64,000 nt of DNA, taken from the NCBI GenBank assembly GCA_964035545.1, contig OZ037772.1, forward strand, positions 11,783,818 through 11,847,817, given 5' to 3'. The DNA comes from Bugula neritina (taxonomy: Eukaryota; Bryozoa; Gymnolaemata; Cheilostomatida; Bugulidae). Of the stretch, positions 45,057 to 64,000 are shown in pieces; position 1 is the first letter of the stretch; every line of letters starts with the position of its first letter. The position numbers and the translations under genes are program-made. Below the pieces are notes generated by a model, which made no database searches, had not been told where the DNA came from, and was given only the letters and a program-made list of their open reading frames with translations.

Positions 45057-47310
45057 TCTCTTCTATAAGAGAGTAAAATTCATTGTCTTGTTTTTTAATT
45101 AATGTCTTTAATTTATAGGTAAATATATGAAAATACTGATCATGACATAGTTGAGCCCTAGAATAAGCAACTTCTTGACTTTTTTATTAAAATGTAATTG
45201 TCAGAACTCAACATACAATAATATTTTACGCTATTAATCCTGACTACCTTCATCAATGCTACAACAAGGTACAAATGTTCTCTTTTCAAAATGATATAAA
45301 ATTACTACACCTACGTATATAATGTTTAAAATTTCCAATGCTTATATACATGTCTTTGATTTGCAGCAAAAATGTATAGTATTTGTTTGCAGTTAGTTTA
45401 TGCAAATAATTTATTGGCTATTTCAAGTTGTCTATTGTTTGTGTCAATTTCTTATAGCTGGTTTCATTAAAAATATTCTATATAATAATAGAATAAGTTC
45501 TACATTCACATTTGATATTATAGTACATAATACACAATAAGTTATTTGAGCTTATGAAATTAGTGAATAATCTAACTTAAAGATTTTCATATTTAAATGC
45601 AATATAACTTAAATAAATTAAAATTGTTTTAACATATACTATTAACTATATTTAAAATACTCAACTCATTGCAGCTTTAATTATATGATTGTGAAATTTA
45701 ATGTGGGTTATAATATAGGTTATAGAGCAGCTATATACATGCAATAGTTAGCTTAATGTGATTAGCTAAGAACAATGACTCCTCTCCCCTCCCCCCTCCC
45801 CCCCCCCCTCCCACAAGCATTCACATCACTTACCAGCTTGTATGGCTTGGCTATTGCATGGCTATGGAAGAAAACTAATATTATACTGCGACAGGAGTAT
45901 AAGGACATCAGCCTAGCTTAGACTATATATCAAGTAAGACTGTCAAACATGTTTTAATCATTACATTATGTATTATTGTTTCATAGTTTTAGTATGACCG
46001 ATATATGCAGCCTGATGCATTAAAATACAAGGCTAAAAGAAGGCTTAGCTTTGAAGTTGTGATTTTAGAAAGATAAAAGCATCATCGCATGCACTAGTCA
46101 AGCAATTATTGACTCTCAGGCAATTATATAACCTGCGAAGCTTTTGCTTGAACATCTTTATATAGCATGTAACAGCTAGATGTTTAGGTTTTAGACAAGA
46201 GTCTGACAACTCCTCATATTGCCCTCATAATAACTATTACCATACAATAGTATATAGGATGTTTCATATTGAAGTATTATTATTTATATAATAGATAAAG
46301 CATTTAATATTTAAATATTTTCAAGTAGGAAATAGCTCATTGAAAATCAATTTAAAATATAACTATTTGTAGATTACTTCATTTATATTATAGTCACATA
46401 TCTAACATTTTAATCTCTATTGATTTTTCTCTGTGTTTTAGACTTCAAGTTGATTTTATATTCCAATAAACTGCAAAAATAAAATCTGAAGTTTTAAATT
46501 TTTAATTAAATGACCACTGCAGGTAGTTATATACACTGAGGATTTCCGCATGGCTTTTCACGATTTCTCTTTTACATACAGCATATAATAGTGTAATTAC
46601 CTTATCTGTATCACAATGACACCCTTTGAATGTATAGATTTGCAAGTTATATTTAGCCAATACAATTACCATTTTTTTTATCTTTTAACTTCCAAGTTGC
46701 TTCAGTTAGTTAAAATATATTGAGATTTAAAGCTTTACAAAATAAAAGGTTGCTGAGTAAGCCAACAGTGTTTCAAATTTATACAGCGTTGGCCGTTTAT
46801 ATTAGTCAATGTTATATGCAGGTGACTATAATATTTATTGCATTAATTTTTAATTGCATTCATTTATAAATCAATTTAAATATCAATTCATTAGTGTAAT
46901 CATAGCTGCCACGTTATGTATCAATATGTCTGTGTTTATAATAAGCATTAGCATAAAGTTCTAGTTGATATATAAGAAATGAAAAGCAAATATATACTAG
47001 TATATATTATGTTAATATTTGTATGCATTCAGCATTATCAAATTATAATAAACATAGAAGCTGGAGTAAACCAAGTGAAACATTTTTTTTAATTTTTTGT
47101 ACAAAAGCATTAATAAAATAAGTTTACAAGACAGTTTGAATGAAATTAAATCGGAAAAAATATCAGTCATAAATAAGGCTTCTATTATAAAGCTGTTGGC
47201 GAGAGAGCATTGGGGAAACATTCTTAGAGATACCTAACAATAATATATTATATATTATATATATTTGCATGTCACAAACTACACAATCATATCACCTACA
47301 GAATATAAGG
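45057..47310. other. Intergenic between convergent ZF6 and the lectin gene
   Basis: AT-rich without coding exons. A pyrimidine tract at 45782-45812 (blocks of C separated by single T) is the only striking element: on the minus strand it is a run of G blocks that could fold into a quadruplex. Confidence 0.6.
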
Positions 47311-47316
47311 TTTATT
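47311..47316 (-). terminator. Poly(A) signal overlapping the lectin stop codon
   Basis: The minus strand reads TCT CAA TAA ACC: the TAA stop is the centre of AATAAA. If used, the 3' UTR would be only some 10-30 nt long. Confidence 0.55.
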
Positions 47317-49842
47317 GAGAAGTCAGCTCAAAGCCATGAATCTCCAGTTCATAAATGTTGAAAACATTGTTGATTCGAACTGCTGTGACGCGTACGTATC
47401 TACCGTACATCATTTCGCTACAGGAGACGAGGAATATGTGTGCAGGTGGCTGTCCTGGGATATAGTCACAGATCTCTCCCTCTGGTGGGTTGTCAAACCT
47501 GGTATCTGTCTCTCCTATGGCTACCCTTACATTCGCCAGTCTATCATTAACTGTTGAAGGAATATTCAAACTGAGTTACAGGTTTACTAGCAGAGTATAC
47601 ATTACGACACAGAATTAGGTGAATTATTATATTATATACTATTAGTATGTACTATTATATTATATACTATTAGTATGTACTATTATATTATATAATTGTG
47701 TAACTGTATAGCACTCCAACATTATAGCACCATTACATTATTTAATTACTGAAATATATCGTAGCATACCATTATTATATTACATAATACTCGTAGATTG
47801 TATATAATACTATATATATAATACTGATGCTATATAATATATATCTTTTTCAGAATTGTACATTAAAACACTACATAAATTTTTATTTTGATGGTCACAA
47901 TAATTATATAGGCCAGTGTTTTATAAATTAGTTAGATTTTGGACAAAAATGAGATTTTACATTAATTTGTTAAACAAAACAAAATAAATTTGTTTAATTT
48001 AATTTGATTTATATTATAATGTAATAAATTCATATAGAAAAGCATTAATAACTTATAAAATTAAATATCATTTACAATCAATACGGCTCATATGAATTAG
48101 ATATAAATATATGTATTAATGAGCTAGTGTATATAAGACACTGTATGTTTAAATTTTATTAGGAAGAGTGAAAATAATATAACCAAAATTCTAAGATCAA
48201 TTTTTTTACATTTACAAGTACCTATTATACTATGAAAGCTATAAAGTCATAAAACAAGTAACTAAAACTCTTAAGTCATTAAAATATATGTCATTAGCTC
48301 TAATATACACTACCTCTTGATGAGCTTTCCGATCTGTCCCATATCTTGACACCTAACACAAAGTGATTGGTGAACATATCTACTTGTAACCATGGAGATG
48401 GTTCTACATTGGTGTGAGCCATACTGCCATTCTCAGGGATGTTGTGCACTGAGGGGAGATAAATACCATCAATAGCCTTTGTACCAAGACGTTTAGAATT
48501 ACTTGTACTGCTTAGAGATACATTCTTGCCTGAAAGATAGCAATAACTACAGACAAGTGTTGGATGAATGAGTAACACAATCGTAGTGCGCTATTGTTTT
48601 GTTGAAATATTATTATATAATAGAGAGGGTTTTTAGTTTGCTATAACAAAATTTGCATAGTTTCAAAGGTTAGTTTTACAGATACATTTCTTATTATCAA
48701 TTATAATGCATTGTTTTTTTGCCTTTTTTTTTCACCTCTGTAAAGTTTAAATTAATATTTAGCAAAATCTTATGTAACAAACTTAACTTTTTCAAATAGC
48801 TTGCACGTAACATAATTTATAATTCTTTAAATGCGTCTGAGGCTTAAAATCCAATTTTTGAATTATTAGAAATTTGTCATGGTTTTTGCTGACCTCTTGC
48901 AAGATATTGTGAAAACGTGTACACCATCAGATCATCTGAGTGACACCTCTTAACAAAACACTGTTTCCTCGACTTTCTTGTATCATTCACCACTTTTGCT
49001 TCTTCGGACAGGAAACAGATTGATGTCACCGTGTCATAGGAAACAGCAGCACATGATTGGTTGAGAGTACAGAGTGACAGACAGTTGCTTAGTGAGAAGC
49101 TCTCATTCTGGTTTGTGGTAATTAGTACATCAAAAAATGTTTGGTTCATATATCCTTTTTCACCTGCAGTGCATAAAAACATTGTAATTCACTGGACTTT
49201 ATTGAAAGTTTTTTAGTAATTTTATAAAAAATATACTATTTTAAAAACATGCAATAAATGTATGTAATTATACATAATTATTGACTTTAAACAAGATTTC
49301 TGTAAGATCAGATAAAATATATAAACATGAAAACTGCAAATCGCAATAGAAAAGGTTTCCTACAATAAATTTTCGATAGAATAAACGATGATCACACGAA
49401 TCATTGGAATATTATAATCTTTTAACTAAGATATAAAATTATTTTACTAGAACTTTTAAATCTGCTTAAAAACACAATGTTTACTTACAAGTTGCTGGCT
49501 TTGCTCTTTCAATGTACAATAAGTCATCAACATCTACTCTCTGTTCTACTAGGACGAGTTTATCGTCTCTCGAGAGCTGACATGACTCATTTGACTGCCC
49601 ACAGATGGCGCTCCTACATCTCTCACCAAAGAAATGGCATTGAGTCATGCATTCTATGACCGTTCTAGCTGCATATATTCAAACTTTTGTAAAAAATTTA
49701 ATATATATTTCATTGGTTAATAAACTAAAATTTTAAAGTATAACTTTTAGATACTAACCTGCCTTGATGCTTACAATATCTGAAAGTGGGAATCCTTGTT
49801 GAGCTGTTAGGTGGGTTATGTTGGACGTGAAAATTCCAGAGT
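47312..49842 (-). CDS. Secreted PAN-PAN-F-type lectin protein, 5' partial
   Basis: Exons on the minus strand: 49842-49759, 49668-49489, 49163-48894, 48529-48314, 47550-47312. Every junction is phase 1, the pattern of shuffled extracellular modules. The first two exons give a PAN/apple-type module (ECMTQCHFFGERCRSAICGQ and on to CQL); the third a second one (NCLSLCTLNQSCAAVSYD and on to CFL). The last two give an F5/8C-fold F-type lectin (fucolectin) domain: NVSLSSTS, KAIDG, AHTN, PWLQVDM, VKIWDR, RLANVRVAIG and a YVRV...NIYELEIHGF end. In fucolectins a His, an Arg 27 residues later and a further Arg bind fucose; here His and Arg have exactly that spacing, with RSESSSR in place of RxDx4R. About 330 residues are visible. 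The signal peptide exon should lie above 49850 but I could not find it. Probable role: glycan recognition outside the cell. Confidence 0.85.
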
Positions 49843-53151
<3,309 letters not shown>

Positions 53152-54457
53152 GAACAGAGTACCATGGCCCACACCTTCGCAATAGTAAAACTTATAGTTT
53201 TACTAAAGCATATTTAAAAGGTGTGTTCGTGTGTGTGTCCATACTTTTGTTCTAATATTCACATATTACATTATTTTTATTAGATTTATATGCTTGGTAG
53301 TCAGAGTCAAAACTATGACACCAGCATAAAGTCATAGGTGTATAAAAATTAGGAAGAATTTATCATTCTCCAGCATATAATAATAGCCATATTACATACA
53401 TCAGCTCATTGAGCTAATTGAGCGATATTTGTATGTAGAGAAAATATTATTCTTGTATTGATTAGATTATTGTTCCATATTATATAATTTCTGAGGTGTT
53501 ATACATTTCCAATTGGCTGGTTGTTGAAATTTAGTCAGCAGTAATTAAAGGTTCTTTAAACAAAAAACATCTTGGAAGAGAGCCAAATAAAACATAAAAA
53601 CAAAAAACAGCCTATTAATACCAAAATAAATTTGTTTCATAACTGCAATAAATTGCAGCTCTTAATTTAATGGAATTTTCTGCCATTTACATATGATCAT
53701 ACCTGAATACATTATAGACATAATATATTATATTCTTAATGCATATATATTATACTGTATGCCTGACCAATTATTTAGTGCCGCAGACGTCATTTGATAT
53801 TAAAGATCTTACCTAGATTTGGCATCATGCATGACCTTATATATTTACTTCTCACTCTTATGTGGTATTGATCTTGTTTCAGCGACTATTGAATTATATT
53901 TAAATATGCTGCAATAATATTAGTATAGGCACATTGAATGCTATTAATGTTTATTTTTGAAAAGTTATTCTACTTATCACTGAACAAAGTCAAAAACCTT
54001 GTATAATCATTTAAACTCAGCACATTACTGTTTTGTTGAGGTTTCAGTTGTGTGAATAGATGCTTTTAGAACACGGTTTTACCATTATTACTCATGGAAT
54101 AGTAGGAAAAGAATTCTAAACTGATCAAAAATTTCCTATTATAATATGCAGCTACCCAAAATAATTTGGTAACACTAAAAAGACACAAAATTTATGTGAA
54201 ACTATTTTTGTTTTAATATAGTTTTTAATTTTATTTTTTTGCTCTAATATATATAATATAATTTAAGAGAATTAATTCAAGATATAGTTGTGAGAAAATT
54301 AAAAAAGTATTTAGGTATTTAAAAATTTAGAAATATAAAAGCGTAATTATAAAAGCGTAAACTCTTTGTTATTTACATTGCATGCTGTAATGATCTTCTT
54401 ATGAAATAGCTAGAGGTGAACATGGGGGACAGCTCTTAATATATTTCTTATTTAGAC
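53152..54457. other. Intergenic up to the ankyrin gene
   Basis: AT-rich; no coding exon recognised. Should hold the ankyrin gene promoter and a non-coding first exon, since TTATTTAG lies just before AC-ATGG at 54456. Confidence 0.5.
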
Positions 54458-63836
<9,379 letters not shown>

Positions 63837-64000
63837 CATTCTAATATACATAAAAACTTTCTTTAAATATTTTTCGATAATGTAAAGAAATAATTCAAAT
63901 ATAGTATTTTATAATAATCGAGCTGGCTAAAGGTGTTTGAAAAAAGTAATTATTAAAAATTATAGGTTTCAAATATTATGAATATAATTACGGTTTCTTT
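63837..64000. other. 3' flank of the ankyrin gene
   Basis: AT-rich 3' UTR; no canonical AATAAA before the window ends. Confidence 0.5.

Overview
The window is nuclear DNA of an invertebrate animal. It is strongly AT-rich, has many short exons with GT-AG introns, animal-type gene families (SLC18B1-like transporter, F-type lectin with PAN modules, ankyrin protein, atlastin/GBP-type GTPase), a Ty3/gypsy retrotransposon, tRNA-derived SINEs, long TA arrays and minisatellites. A lophotrochozoan is my guess, but nothing in the sequence fixes the phylum. All gene models below were spliced by eye, by matching exon phases and comparing paralogues.

Layout: 1-3645 is the 3' part of a Ty3/gypsy element, apparently inserted in an intron of an unidentified minus-strand gene (two 5' exons, 3766-4363). 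5044-8069 (-) is a small, motif-degenerate atlastin/GBP-like GTPase. 8993-22005 holds five members of a cysteine-rich zinc-finger family that I do not recognise (ZF1-ZF5), largely in divergent pairs; a sixth (ZF6) lies at 41321-45037. ZF1, ZF2 and ZF6 share a four-exon N-terminal module with nearly constant exon lengths; ZF3, ZF4 and ZF5 carry the Cys-rich exon behind a very short start exon (not found for ZF3). Between ZF5 and ZF6 lie two tandem, exon-for-exon duplicated vesicular-transporter-like MFS genes (25978-33493 and 34270-40899), each with the same proximal promoter. 47312-49842 (-) encodes two PAN modules and a C-terminal F-type lectin domain. 54458-63836 (+) encodes an ankyrin-repeat protein with a disordered tail built from nine small exons, all but the terminal one of phase 1-1.

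The most unusual signals are: (1) the six-member zinc-finger family and its modular exon structure; (2) a minisatellite in ZF6 that has copied the exon 4 splice donor 24 times; (3) two well-formed hammerhead ribozymes on the minus strand (53109-53151 and 56442-56502) beside TA arrays; (4) minisatellites placed immediately after splice donors in MFS copy 1 but absent from copy 2; (5) a GTPase whose guanine-recognition Asp is replaced by Asn; (6) a 338-bp MITE and a 62-bp palindrome in introns of the ankyrin gene.
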